From Nemertoderma westbladi (taxonomy: Eukaryota; Xenacoelomorpha; Nemertodermatida; Nemertodermatidae): 64,000 nucleotides of DNA. The stretch lies in contig JAUCBJ010006969.1 of the NCBI GenBank assembly GCA_032718475.1, forward strand, positions 18,262-82,261, written 5' to 3'. Below, one piece after another: positions 38,981 through 49,309 of the stretch. The notes below the pieces were generated by a model that was given only the letters and a program-made list of their open reading frames with translations, was not told the DNA's origin and ran no database searches. Numbering within the stretch: position 1 is the stretch's first letter; each line of letters opens with the position of its first letter. The translations under genes were made by a program, and so were the position numbers.

Positions 38981-39600
38981 ACTCTAGAATAAGGTTCAAC
39001 CCGCTAGCCATGCCCCGACTAACATGGCCCGTACTCTAGAGGGTTCAACCCGCTAGCCGAGCCCCGGCCAACATGGCCCATACTCTAGAATAAGGTTCAA
39101 CCCGCTAGCCATGCCCCGACTAACATGGCCCGTACTCTAGAGGGTTCAACCCGCTAGCCGAGCCCCGACCAACATGGCCCATACTCTAGAATAAGGTTCA
39201 ACCCGCTAGCCATGCCCCGACTAACATGGGCCCGTACTCTAGAGGGTTCAACCCGCTAGCCGAGCCCCGGCCAACATGGCCCATACTCTAGAATAAGGTT
39301 CAACCCGCTAGCCATGCCCCGACTAACATGGCCCGTACTCTAGAGGGTTCAACCCGCTAGCCGAGCCCCGACCAACATGGCCCATACTCTAGAATAAGGT
39401 TCAACCCGCTAGCCGAGCCCCGACTAACATGGCCCGTACTCTAGAGGGTTCAACCCGCTAGCCGAGCCCCGACCAACATGGCCTGTACTCTAGAGGGTTC
39501 CCATCTATATATATCTATTCAACCCGCTAGCCGAGTCCCGGCCAACATGGCCCATACTCTAGAATAAGGTTCAACCCGCTAGCCATGCCCCGACTAACAT
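38981..39600 (+). repeat. ~101-bp dimeric higher-order repeat at the satellite edge
   Basis: ACTCTAGAATAAGG occurs at 38981, 39082, 39183, 39285 and 39386, spaced 101-102 bp. Each dimer pairs a unit with GCCATGCCCCGACTAAC and one with GCCGAGCCCCGGCCAAC or a close variant. The same AATAAGG variant appears singly at about 27512, 28146 and 29356. Confidence 0.8.
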
Positions 39601-39883
39601 GGCCCTTACTCTAGAGGGTTCCCATCTATATATATCTACTTAACCCGCTAGCCGAGCCCCGACCAACATGGCCCATACTCTAGAGGGTTCCCATCTATAT
39701 TATCTATTCAACCCGCTAGCTGCCCCGACCAACATGGCCCATACTCTAGAGGGTTCCCATCTATATATTTATATTCAACCAGCTAGCCGAGCCCCGGCCA
39801 ACATGGCCCGTACTCTAGAGGGTTCAACCCGCTAGCCATGCCCCGACTAACATGGGCCCGTACTCTAGAGGGTTCCCATCTTC

Positions 39884-40055
39884 TTCACGAGGTGTGGAAT
39901 CGGAAACACTACGAAGAGCGGATTCGAGAGGTCGAATTGGCCACATCCACACTCCTTTAATCATGTCAGCGTTTGGGGGAATGTCGCCCACTTCGGTGCA
40001 GTTCTTTTAAGCGTCTCGCCCTTCTCATCGTCATGCATCCTTGCTGTCAAAACTG
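39884..40055 (+). pseudogene. Fragment of a transposon polyprotein C-terminus, frameshifted
   Basis: Directly after the last satellite unit one frame reads WNRKHYEERIREVELATS, the next TPLIMSAFGGMSPTSVQFF, and a third FKRLALLIV. This order (a charged helix, then TPL...GGM, then FxKRLA) resembles a C-terminal motif I know from many uncharacterised animal transposon ORFs. At least two frameshifts make it non-functional. It may be the surviving end of the element inside which the satellite expanded. Confidence 0.45.
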
Positions 40056-40075
40056 TGAAATTCATAGTTTTTCAA

Positions 40076-40140
40076 GGGGTGACTACAAAACAAAGGCCCA
40101 AGAGCCGAATAATAAAGACCTGTACAAAGCACATCAGTTA
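40076..40140 (+). repeat. Partial copy of the GGGTGACT inverted-repeat element
   Basis: GGGGTGACTACAAAACAAAG, then AATAAAGACCTGTACAAAGC, matches the left half of the element at 40246-40352. Confidence 0.6.
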
Positions 40141-40245
40141 ACTTTCGTTTATTGTTTTGGTTCCCCAAACACGCCTCTGTAACCTGCTCCTTTACCAGCC
40201 TGCTCCTTTAAATGGCAATGGCACCTAACGCTGTTTGGGGTCCTT

Positions 40246-40352
40246 GGGTGACTTCAAAACAAAGACCAAAGACCCGATTAATAAAGACCTGTACAAAACA
40301 CATGAGTTATAACACATTATTTGGGTCTTGGATCTTTGTTTTGTAGTCACCC
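40246..40352. mobile_element. 107-bp MITE-like inverted repeat
   Basis: GGGTGACTTCAAAACAAAGA at the left end is mirrored by CTTTGTTTTGTAGTCACCC at the right end, and AAGACCC/GGGTCTT also pair. The interior is non-coding. Confidence 0.65.
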
Positions 40353-41368
40353 GTGTTTCAAGCGCAAATACGTACATATTTTTATATGTAAACTAGTTAA
40401 CTAATATTAAATGAAACGGGAAGTGGCTTTACTCCCAGTGTGTGACGTGGAATGCGAATCCGCAGACAGTTGAGTTTCGCTCTGCTTCGTGCAGCACTGA
40501 TGTGGCAGTGTGGGTCTCGTTCGTCTCGAAAGCGGCCTATCCACGAGGTTGGGGAGGCCTCAATCTGTCAATAAGGCTCGCAAATGCCGAGGCGGACTCC
40601 GGCTCGTTGATAAGGGAAGCATGACTGCCGGTTACAGATGCATGACTTGTGACTTCCGGTTTCAGATGATACTTCTGGCAGAACTCAACACAAAATGACT
40701 ATAGTTTATTAAATCTAACTGGTTATGTGTTGATTAAATGTGCTACATAAAGGATAATTTTTACTGTATATGCAATATTATAGTGATAATTAATAGATAC
40801 CCAGGTGGACTGTAAAAAATTTATAGATGATATAGTAAAGAAATAATTTTTATTGGTATATACAGTATATATAATTATTCAATATTATTAACACACAATT
40901 ACAGTATATTTGTACACATGTATACATACAATTACAATTTAATAATTATTGTCTCAGGGAGAGGGGGGGGGGGGGGGGGGTGGGGCCAGGATTTTGTGTA
41001 AAGAAGCACCCCGAACGTTAGGGCCTAGAGCAGGCTATGGTGAGCATAATATCTGGAGGGGGGGGGGGGGGGGGGGGCAGAGCTGCCAAAAACATGGATC
41101 CAGGATGAGTTGATAGTTATGGGTACTGTATATAGTACTGTACTGTATTGTACTGGTTACTGTATATGCCTAGCGCCTTTGTAACTCTTTAAAACATTGG
41201 ATTGATTGCAAGTGTTTCATCGAAATATTATAAACAGTCCGAGCGCAGTCGTTTCGTCAAGGTCAATACAGATATAAATTTGTTTAATAATAAGTATAAA
41301 AATAACAATTATAACATTGTCAACATTTTCGGTAGTCTATGAAGTAGCCTATGGATGATGAGGCTGGA
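40353..41368. other. No gene seen; two poly-G runs
   Basis: The segment is AT-rich with TACTGTA-type low-complexity sequence near 41125-41170. Poly-G runs of 18 (40963-40980) and 20 (41058-41077) lie about 80 bp apart. The part near 41300-41368 is likely the 3' UTR of the minus-strand SPMIP1-like gene. Confidence 0.5.
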
Positions 41369-41863
41369 TCAAAAAATTCCATTGCTTCTATAGAATGAAT
41401 CTTTAATAATTCTTGAACGTCCAAACTTGGGCTTCTTTGGTTCCTTGTTCACTTCCACAATGTTCCACCCGTATTCTAAGTTCTTTGTCTGGGGGAACTC
41501 GTATTTATCTTCTGGATTCTTGTGCCTCCGAATATCCATGTAAGCGTACCTTCCGGTGCCTTCCTTAGAGAACCCCTCGTACAGCTGCGCTCGCACCGCC
41601 GGTGTAACCGGCTTCATATCGCACTTCGTAAGATCGACGTCCTCTGGGACTATTTCCTTTGGTTTAGGCGATTCAGGTTTCTCCTCGGGAACTACTTTCT
41701 GGGGTCTCGCCGTAAGTTTCGGTACGTCTGATACGTGTTTCGGACGTCGGATTTCGTCATCTTCTCTCGCGTATTCCGCTCCATATTTCTCCCGCCACTG
41801 CAGCCTTGTATAAGCTTCCTTCTCCACTAATTCTTTCCACGCGTTTTGTTTTGATGTATTCAT
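41369..41863 (-). CDS. SPMIP1: SPMIP1-like sperm microtubule inner protein (ATP6V1FNB family), single exon
   Basis: The 164-residue protein matches the family of vertebrate SPMIP1 (formerly ATP6V1FNB), proteins located inside sperm axonemal microtubules. The N-terminus has the family pattern of an Asn/Trp-Lys-Glu stretch followed by a basic WREKYG segment (QNAWKELVEKEAYTRLQWRE). The middle is Pro/Lys/Glu-rich and not conserved. The C-terminal half has the best-conserved blocks: TPAVRAQLYEGFSKEGTGRY, then the PEDKYEFP segment, then LEYGW, ending in DSFYRSNGIF. Length is similar to the human protein. The ATG at 41861-41863 is the only reasonable start and the stop follows NGIF. No intron is needed. 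A role in sperm is inferred from the family. Confidence 0.8.
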   Translation of the reverse strand: MNTSKQNAWKELVEKEAYTRLQWREKYGAEYAREDDEIRRPKHVSDVPKLTARPQKVVPEEKPESPKPKEIVPEDVDLTKCDMKPVTPAVRAQLYEGFSKEGTGRYAYMDIRRHKNPEDKYEFPQTKNLEYGWNIVEVNKEPKKPKFGRSRIIKDSFYRSNGIF

Positions 41864-42965
41864 CGTTACATTACCTAGTATATAGTTGCTTTACCCACAC
41901 CATAAGATATTTATAATATTTCTAAAGATTAAAAAACAAATCTAATAAGATAACTACAGTACAGTATGTGTAGACTTAACGACAATGTGAAACAATATAA
42001 AATTAAATTAAATCCTATCATTTTTGCTACAAAATGGATTTTAACAGCGAGCATCCGAGGGGTATTACTATCGGAATTAAATGATCCGAATATTTAAATA
42101 AATTGAATAAATTGAATAATTAAATAATACGCGTGGCTATATTTCGCGAGCGAAACGAGCAAGGGGGGTGAGGGAAGGACATCTTGCTACACAACTATTT
42201 AATTGAAACGTTAAGGAAGACACAACGGAAGAATTTAATAATTGAAACTACTAATGTACTATCCTTTGTTAATGTTATTGTTAAAGCTCTCAAAACATAG
42301 TTGATTTATTAATATAAATCATACAGCATGTAGAATGTAGGCGCGGTGCTGGGACTACTGTACGAATGTGGGTAACTTTAGCTACAGTGCAACGTTATGA
42401 TACTTCACACATACTGTTTATATTATCTCTTGGCAACCGGAATTATATTGCAATGGATAGTAAATTATCGCAATAATAATCACCATTAATTTAATATAAT
42501 CTGCTATCAAGGCCATCATAATAATATTAGGTTGGCCTCGCCCTCAGTGCTATACTGAAACTATTATCCTGCTATCCGTTATAATGTTTTAATGTTTTCC
42601 TAATAAATTAGTGTTAGGGGGGCCTAATGTACTTATTAAGGTTATTTTAATGTTTCGCATTGTTATGTCCATAAGCAAGACACTTTAAATATTAGTGCTT
42701 ACACAAACTCAGCGGTACAATAATGAGGCATGACTTCTACTTCTGCTAGGAGAGTAAGAAAAGTGTTGGATAGTTGTGGTGACTACACCCTTGGGAGTAA
42801 GTGTCGCGCCCCCCTGCCTTACAGATAATGGACAAGGGAGAGGAAGGTGTTTTTGGGTTGCTAAGGTGTTAAAGTGATTCGCCACGTTCACCGTTAACTA
42901 TCGGCATGCTGTATTACAGCTGCATTAAATATATCAAATATATATTAAGAATGCTGTATCGGCTT
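41864..42965. other. No gene seen
   Basis: AT-rich intergenic sequence, presumably including the promoter of the minus-strand SPMIP1-like gene. I see no exon or strong repeat. Confidence 0.5.
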
Positions 42966-43185
42966 GTTTACAAAATTGCGCCGCCTGCCACAACTCTCCA
43001 TCAGCCCTGACTATTGCTAGATCAAACGCATCTTCAAGGCCAGTTTCCTTTAGGAGGCGTTCCAAGAAAGTCTAGGCTGCCCACCATGTTTATTCACTTT
43101 ATGAGGCCAAAGCACAAGATTATGGACAGGGTGGTACTTACGGCGAAAACAATGTCCTGCAAAGCGGAGGAGTCCCCGTTCAAGA
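42966..43185 (-). pseudogene. LINE reverse-transcriptase C-terminal fragment
   Basis: On the minus strand one frame reads GHCFRRKYHPVHNLVLW and continues to GGQPRLS; another frame continues with LLKETGLEDAFDLAIVRADG. The pattern (GH-x-x-R, a VLW block, then kdTGL and a closing Asp/Gly/Trp segment) is the usual C-terminal signature of endonuclease-type LINEs. Frames are broken. The same segment recurs at 52290-52395 on the plus strand. Confidence 0.6.
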
Positions 43186-43948
43186 GTCAAGCTTGGGGAG
43201 ACTAATGAAACCTTATTTCCAATTGGAGTGCTGTTTCGGGTGAAATTGGCCTACTGTATATACTTAATTTCGCGAAATGTTAATTAGTTATTAAACTTTT
43301 AAGAAACCTTTTAAGTGAAAAGATCACGTTGTTTTGGTGGCCATTTCTAAACAAAATTATAAACTGAATTTAGAAACTTGGAATAATACTGAACTGAATT
43401 TCAATAAATTCAATTAGATAGAGCAAAACTTAACTGAAGCCAGTGTGATTGACGACTTTCTTTTATTGTTTTGGTTAGAATAACGCTCAACTGTAATAGA
43501 CCAATGTGAAGAATACAATACCAGGTTTTCACCAAAAATACAGGTTACAGAAGGGCTGAATCTAACCAAAACAATAAACGAATTAGTATCTGTACAGCAG
43601 GTTATAAGATAGAAAAAAGCGCTATAAAACACTTAGTAAGGATAAATAAAAAAAATATGGCGACCACCACATTATCTGTAAGAAAGACTTTTCACAACCC
43701 GAACGTTAGTTGCTTGGGTCATATTTGTCACTTTGTGGTAACCCCGCTGCATTCTTTGATTCAAGGATTAAATTACGCCTTGCCTACCACATTGGGGTCT
43801 TGTAAGAAAAACACCAAACAAACCACTACTGCATGAGTGTGGGCTCGAATCAAGTGATCATTATGAATAGTGGATCCCACTTGGGGATGGATCGCATCAT
43901 GATAATGCATCCGCAAGTGGACTCCTCAGTAGTCTACACTCTACAAGT
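43186..43948. other. No gene seen
   Basis: AT-rich intergenic sequence with no supported feature. Confidence 0.5.
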
Positions 43949-43956
43949 CCCAGTTT

Positions 43957-44949
43957 CATAGCGTAGGCTAGGCTACTCTATTAAAGGCTTTGCAAGCGTG
44001 CAGCCTTCATAAATTATGGCGGCTGGATTATAACCGGTAGCGTACTGCTGTACTGTGTGTGTGCAGGGATGCGGAGAGTTCTATAAATTTCATTTGTTGA
44101 AATTTGGTTAATGGACAGAATTGAAGCCTCCTCGTTTTAAGCAGGATACTAAATTTTATGGTAGATAGTGTTTTAGGTAGGTTTAGCTAGTAATTTCAAC
44201 ACTGGTTCCGATATCCTACTTCCTTCTATAAATATTTTATAGTAGCTAGTTCTTATTTCTATTTGTATAGGAAATGTTCCAGAACATGTTAGCTATTCAT
44301 TTTTTAAAAAAATATGTAAAAAAAATATAAAAAATAATACAACAAATATTTTGTGTTCTAGAACATTTTTTAGAAAAAATCTGGATTCGATTTAAAACGC
44401 ATGGAATCGTCCTAAAACGTGTTTAAGATCAATAAAAAAAAATAGCGAAAAAAGAATTTGTGAAAAAATTTAATTGAAAAAAAAACTTTGAAAATTGTTT
44501 TTTCTTGATTTTAAACACGTTTTAGAACGATTCCATGCGTTTTAAATCGAATCCAGATTTTTTACAAAAAAATGTTCTAGAACAAAAAATATTTGTTCTC
44601 GAATAGTTAACATGTTCTGGAACATTTTCTATAGAAATAGAAATAAGAACTAGCTACTATAAAATATTTATAGAAGGAAGTACATTACTGTAGGATATCG
44701 GAACCAGTGTTGAAATTACTAGCTAAACCTACCTAAAACACTAGCTACCATAAAATTTAGTATATTACTTATAACAAGGAGGCTTCAATTACGTCCATTA
44801 ACCAAATTGCAACAAATGAAAATTTATAGAACTCTCCCACTCCCCATGCCTGCACACACACAGTACAGTAGTACGCTACCGGTTATAATCCAGCCTCCAT
44901 AAATTATGAAGGCTGCACGCTTGAAAGACCTTTAATAGAGTACGCTATG
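43957..44949. mobile_element. ~1-kb near-complete palindrome (foldback element) with 8-bp target duplication
   Basis: Almost the whole element is two inverted arms of roughly 450-490 bp meeting near 44460. Mirror pairs include CATAGCGTA (43957) with TACGCTATG (44941), AAAACGCATGGAATCGT with ACGATTCCATGCGTTTT, and GCGTGCAGCCTTCATAAATT with its complement. CCCAGTTT occurs directly outside both ends (43949-43956 and 44950-44957), an 8-bp duplication as made by hAT-type transposases. No coding sequence. Both arms contain TTCNNGAA dyads such as GTTCTAGAACA. The left arm holds about 10 extra bases just inside its tip. Confidence 0.85.
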
Positions 44950-45288
44950 CCCAGTTTACTATATTTTCTATACAGTTCGACAGCCAGACAGCCTAGCCTA
45001 CCTGCAGACCTGAGACCTGTCGAGGATGTTAGTATTTTCGCAGTCGGTGTTGAGTTACGGTAAAGGAAAATTTCAATTTGAAAAATCAATAAATTTATAT
45101 TGCGTATTGCTTGATTCAGTGATTGTTGATAGGCCTATATATGGACTACAACTGGACGGACAGCTGGACTATGCTCAGATCGAGACAGCCAGATGCTTGT
45201 TCGTTGTAATGTTTGATGTTGTACCGGTATGATATGACAGTATGATGGTGACATAGAAAGCCTACTCTGTAATTACAAAAGAAAAAAG

Positions 45289-46521
45289 TTGAGACAAAAA
45301 TTCATCATTATCATTATGATTGGATGGTTTAGAATAACTATTCGATTTATTTTAAATCGCACTATAGGTTGGCGCGCCACAGCCTTCCTATCAACCCTTA
45401 TTTGCCGCGCTTTCAGTGGCACATTCTCCGCCGCCACAACATTTCTCTTCATTCTGTGGCTCTCTGTGTTTCTCTACACGTCTCTCTATTACGCTTTCGT
45501 TCCCGTCGCTCTTATAGTATCGCCTATCCACTTCCATTTCGATTCCGACTGCCGCACCCCAGAATCTCCCCATCGTTTGTGCAGCTTCCCTTCTGCTTAC
45601 ATCCCCCTCACCCAGGGAATCCAACAGCAGAGACTATTGATGCGCGGCCAGCCGTACTCCGTAAACGTAGAACTAGAAGCCCCGTTATCGAGTGTCAACA
45701 GAAAACTCGGAATGTTTATGGTCCATCTCGAGTTTTATTCCGGGTCGGATTTGGTACCGGAACGAGATCGCCCTGTGCAACAGTCATCCCGCCCGACTCT
45801 TTTCCAGTTTCGTAGCGATACGGTGACCTCAAGCTGGACTTTACTTTGGTTGCCATGGTTTCTAGCGGGGTCCGCAGACGAACGACAGACCCTATCTGTA
45901 ACTATGTTCGAGGATTTTCAGGACTTGGCTTATAATCCCGCCAAGGAGGCTTTCGTAGAACTACGGACTAGAGACATCGAGGTTTATTCCTCGCGACTGT
46001 TAATCCAAGCTAAACTATCTGGTCTCCGCTACTTCATGCACAGCTACCCCGTGGTCTCGGCTGCGTTAGGAATCTGGTTGAATTTCTGCGGGTTTTGTTT
46101 GGTTCTATCGGTGACTTGGTACCAGTTCGCGGGTTACTCCGAGCCGCCGGAGTTCATAACCTCCGGTGATCCGCAGACGAGCGGGTCGCTGACCCCATCG
46201 GAGACTCCAAGCGGATCGGATAGGGGCGTGGGAAGGAGGGGACTGGCGGACTCCCGGAGGGGGCTGGGGGGTACAAGCACCTCGCCGAGGGGGCTGGCCG
46301 CAATAGTAATGCGTCGTTATGAGGGATTACCTCGTCGCGAGAGTCTGGAAGGCAGCGTTGCTGACAGCACGGCGACTCTGGAGGATGTCACCGACGCCCC
46401 GAGCTCTGGGGGGTCCCAGAGTGACTACCAGACCGTATCGGAGACGCCGTACCCACAGAGTTCTACCTCAGACCCACAGAGTTCCGCTTACCTAACGCAC
46501 AGACACCCTGCAACTAATTGA
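45289..46521 (+). CDS. BSCL2: Seipin (BSCL2), single exon
   Basis: Seipin forms ring-shaped oligomers in the endoplasmic reticulum at sites of lipid-droplet formation. The 410-residue product has the family layout: a short basic N-terminus, membrane span 1 (about residues 50-76, LWLSVFLYTSLYYAFVPVAL), a lumenal domain (about 77-250) and membrane span 2 (about 253-281, ending VTWYQFAG). Strong family blocks are SPIHFHFDSDC, LCSFPSAYIPLT, GQPYSVNVELE, LGMFMV, FRSDTV and SGLRYFMHSYP. The last ~125 residues are a cytosolic Ser/Thr/Gly/Pro-rich tail. The start could be Met1 or Met10 (MIGWF); both fit the frame. Human seipin is 398 residues and its gene has many introns, whereas no intron is needed here. 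Confidence 0.9.
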   Translation: MRQKFIIIIMIGWFRITIRFILNRTIGWRATAFLSTLICRAFSGTFSAATTFLFILWLSVFLYTSLYYAFVPVALIVSPIHFHFDSDCRTPESPHRLCSFPSAYIPLTQGIQQQRLLMRGQPYSVNVELEAPLSSVNRKLGMFMVHLEFYSGSDLVPERDRPVQQSSRPTLFQFRSDTVTSSWTLLWLPWFLAGSADERQTLSVTMFEDFQDLAYNPAKEAFVELRTRDIEVYSSRLLIQAKLSGLRYFMHSYPVVSAALGIWLNFCGFCLVLSVTWYQFAGYSEPPEFITSGDPQTSGSLTPSETPSGSDRGVGRRGLADSRRGLGGTSTSPRGLAAIVMRRYEGLPRRESLEGSVADSTATLEDVTDAPSSGGSQSDYQTVSETPYPQSSTSDPQSSAYLTHRHPATN

Positions 46522-47262
46522 CTTTGCCTCGTTTAATAATCTATTTATTATCGATTTGCAGTAAATCTATTTATTATTGACAATATACGTTGCTGTTACC
46601 ATTTGATTTATTACTGATGTAAACCCGAACTGTCCGCTCTGGCAACTCTTTTGAACCGATAAAATGTGTCTGTATTTCTCTATTTTGGCCTTTCCGAGGA
46701 TATTTAAATCATGTATTAAATCATTCAATCAATCATTTAATCAATCAATCAATGCCTTTTTTTATTAAAAATACGTTTTATGGTTGTTCTTCAAATCTCG
46801 ATGAATTTCAAAACAAGTTATTGTTGTAATGAGGTTACGATTATGCAGTTTACGATCGACCCGTTTCTATTGAATTCTAATTAACTCGATGTTGAAATAC
46901 AACAAGTACTTTTTGCACACGATTTCGTTTCATTATAAGTATATTTTACTTAATTCCAAGAAGCTTATTGATTCCCAATTATTAGTTTTTTAGATTTAAG
47001 TTGGTTATGCGTGAAGCCGGTGTTATGGTGTAATAGTAGATCTTCTAATTAGAAACCATTTAATTTTAATAAATTTGTCCGGTAAAGTCCGTATATATAA
47101 TAATGGCTTTTATTTTACTTTTATGTTTTACTTTATAACATGATAGACATATCCTAGTTGGCATGAGGCCAAGTTTAATTCCATGTGAATATCATCCGTA
47201 GTTTTAGTAAAACTGCGAGTTGTTCTTTGAAACCGAAATTATTTATCACATTTTGTTATGTA
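46522..47262. other. Intergenic region between seipin and TSEN2
   Basis: Includes the seipin 3' UTR and the TSEN2 upstream region. A CAAT/ATCA-type low-complexity tract lies at 46715-46753. No other gene is seen. Confidence 0.5.
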
Positions 47263-48597
47263 ATGAAGGATATTTACATCGAACCTAAACGTAAGCGTGT
47301 TTTCGATCCGTTACCATGGACACCGTTACCGATAGAGGTGGGAGCCAACCCTGGAGTTCTATTAATATTCGGCCGACTATCCGCTGATACAGTGTTGGTC
47401 AGTGACCCATACGACGTGGATTATTTGTCCAACAACGGCTGTTTCGGCGTAAAACTACCCCGAGCGGTGAAGATTCGAAGAAACACGCACACAATGGTTG
47501 CGAACGAAACGGTGAAAGACTGGGGTGCAACGACTGGTAACGCCGACGCAACCGGTTCGGTAACGGAGACTGATTTACAAGGAATATCGAAACGGATTGG
47601 AACGCGAGAAGAACGTTATACTTCCGTTCCTGGCGTTACTTCTGATAGCAGCGAAGCCGGTACGCCTAATAATGGACATTCAGTATATAGTAATAGTTTC
47701 AATGTTGTCTTTGACAACGCTGATGATTGGCTGAAGAATGAACTCTTTGATACCATTCCAAATCGGGTATCTGAGTCTACAGAAACAGAAGTTGTACAAA
47801 ATGCCAAAGGCAATTCTAGGCCATCTGAGAAACAGGAAACATTGAGCAATGTTGTGGAAGATGAAGTAATGTCTGACGCAGTAAGCGATATTCTAGAAAC
47901 AATCACTAATAATAGCGACTGTCATCGTAATAATGATATATCCGGTTCCGAATTACTCAGTGGCGATAATTTGGTAACTTCCGTTAATTCCGGAATATTA
48001 CAAACTCAGGATTTACACTCTATTCCTGTAGAGGTTTCTAGGGTTCCTGCGAATAGTTCGGAAGACTCACAGTTCGAGTATCTCGAGTTGAGTCTCATAG
48101 AGGCGATGTTCCTCTGCTACGCTCTGGGTATGTTCTGGGTTCGTGTGGAGGGCGTTGTCCTCTCGGTTAATCAACTCTGGGCCGTCGGTCTGGGTGGGTC
48201 CACAGACTTCCCCGGCGACTACTTCGTGTACCATCACTTCCGCGCCAAGGGTTGGACCGTCAGAAACGGCTCCAGATACGGCGCCGACTACCTCCTGTAT
48301 AAAAAGGGACCTCATTTCTACCACGCCTCTTACTGTGTGTTTGTGGAACACGTTAATAAGGAGTCAATGCGGTGCCTTAACGGTAGAGGGTGCACGGATT
48401 GGAGGTTGATGGTGGCTCGGTGTCGCGTTGTAGAGAACGTTAGCAAGGCTATGCTGGTTTGTTATGTACTCCATCCCAACGACATTGATTACAATCACCC
48501 GAACTGTCTGAAGGAACTAGAAATCCAAGAGATTATTATTCGTCGTTTTGTTCCCAATAAAAACAGGGAGAGTTTTGTTGTGGAGGAAAATACCTAA
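47263..48597 (+). CDS. TSEN2: tRNA-splicing endonuclease subunit Sen2 (TSEN2), single exon
   Basis: TSEN2 is the subunit that cuts the 5' splice site of intron-containing pre-tRNAs in the four-subunit TSEN complex. The 444-residue frame from the ATG at 47263 begins like the family (EPKRKRVFDPLPWTPLPIEV) and has the CFG/VKLPR block; an upstream ATG at 47185 would add 26 unrelated residues, so I prefer 47263. Residues about 80-270 are a low-conservation Ser/Asn/Thr-rich linker. The nuclease domain follows: YLELSLIEAMFLCYALG, DYFVYHHFRAKGW, then the active site. The catalytic triad is present: Tyr339 (RYGADYLLY), His354 (FYHASY) and Lys395 (NVSKAML). The closing block LEIQEIIIRRFVP is also typical. 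No introns, unlike vertebrate TSEN2. Confidence 0.92.
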   Translation: MKDIYIEPKRKRVFDPLPWTPLPIEVGANPGVLLIFGRLSADTVLVSDPYDVDYLSNNGCFGVKLPRAVKIRRNTHTMVANETVKDWGATTGNADATGSVTETDLQGISKRIGTREERYTSVPGVTSDSSEAGTPNNGHSVYSNSFNVVFDNADDWLKNELFDTIPNRVSESTETEVVQNAKGNSRPSEKQETLSNVVEDEVMSDAVSDILETITNNSDCHRNNDISGSELLSGDNLVTSVNSGILQTQDLHSIPVEVSRVPANSSEDSQFEYLELSLIEAMFLCYALGMFWVRVEGVVLSVNQLWAVGLGGSTDFPGDYFVYHHFRAKGWTVRNGSRYGADYLLYKKGPHFYHASYCVFVEHVNKESMRCLNGRGCTDWRLMVARCRVVENVSKAMLVCYVLHPNDIDYNHPNCLKELEIQEIIIRRFVPNKNRESFVVEENT

Positions 48598-49309
48598 CTA
48601 ACTAACTTCTGTTATTTGAAATATGTTGTATTCTTACCTTTTAACAGATGATTATTTCTGTAATTTTATTAATTTGGAAAAGTCTTTGGAAAATATTTCT
48701 TGGCTAAATATCAATTCAATTTTGAAGAGTATCAGTTTGCCGTACCATAACTTATCTTGAAGAGTGGTGATTTTGATAGAAACTGAAACTATTCTACCGT
48801 CTTTCAATTTATCAGAATCACTGATGAATTACTCTTTATTTATTGTCATTGTTATTTAATTACTCAACGGGGGGGGGGGGGGGGGGGGGGCTTCTAGACT
48901 CAATCACCATATCGCGAATTATTATATCGTTTCATTGAATTAATAATATTTAACTATCAATTTAGGGAAAAGGTCATTTTACAGTGCCACGTTATTCTAT
49001 CCAAAACTTTAAACGAAATTCAATAGCGCAGTTTACAGTTTAGTTTTACTGGTATCAGCTGTTATTTGCGTCGATTTTAATCTGGAAAAGCATGAATGAA
49101 CTTTAAATATTTCAATAATGTAATTTATGACTATTTCCTCCAAAAACTGTGACTGCCCTTGAAGTCATTATCACTCTCCTTATTCCAGACAAAATGCGCT
49201 CCACCAATAACTTATGATAAAAACCGATTATAGTTACAACATAAGTTACTGTAATATTGTTTAAATATAATACGTCAATGTACATAGTGACCGATAGACA
49301 GTTATCTAT
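48598..49309. other. Intergenic region, poly-G run
   Basis: It lies between the converging TSEN2 (+) and vinculin-like (-) genes and so holds both 3' UTRs. A 22-G run is at 48869-48890. Nothing else is seen. Confidence 0.5.

Larger units (their letters stand above)
25888..39880 (+). repeat. ~14-kb satellite of interspersed 69-bp and 49-bp units
   Basis: The long unit (69 bp) starts ATGGCCCGTACTCTAGAGGG, continues TTCCCATCTATATATATC and ends CTAGCCGAGCCCCGACCAAC. The short unit (49 bp) lacks 20 bp of the TA-rich part and reads GAGGGTTCAACCCGC across the join; the lost part is bounded by TTC on both sides. Composition changes along the array: 25888 to about 29800 mixed; about 29800-34020 mostly short units; about 34020-38980 mostly long units, many with ATATTTATTC or GAGAGTTCCC variants; 38981-39600 a dimeric arrangement. 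All units point the same way. Long units are open in frame (23 residues) but 49-bp units break it, so the many short open frames are not genes. Confidence 0.95.

Noticed and set aside
25900-39000. Many 60-100 codon open frames repeating a 23-residue block
   Set aside because: They follow the 69-bp satellite unit and break at each 49-bp unit; there is no sign of selection on the frame.
39973-40182. 69-codon plus-strand ORF
   Set aside because: Only its FKRLALLIV part is meaningful, as one frame of the frameshifted transposon fragment; the rest crosses a MITE-like repeat.
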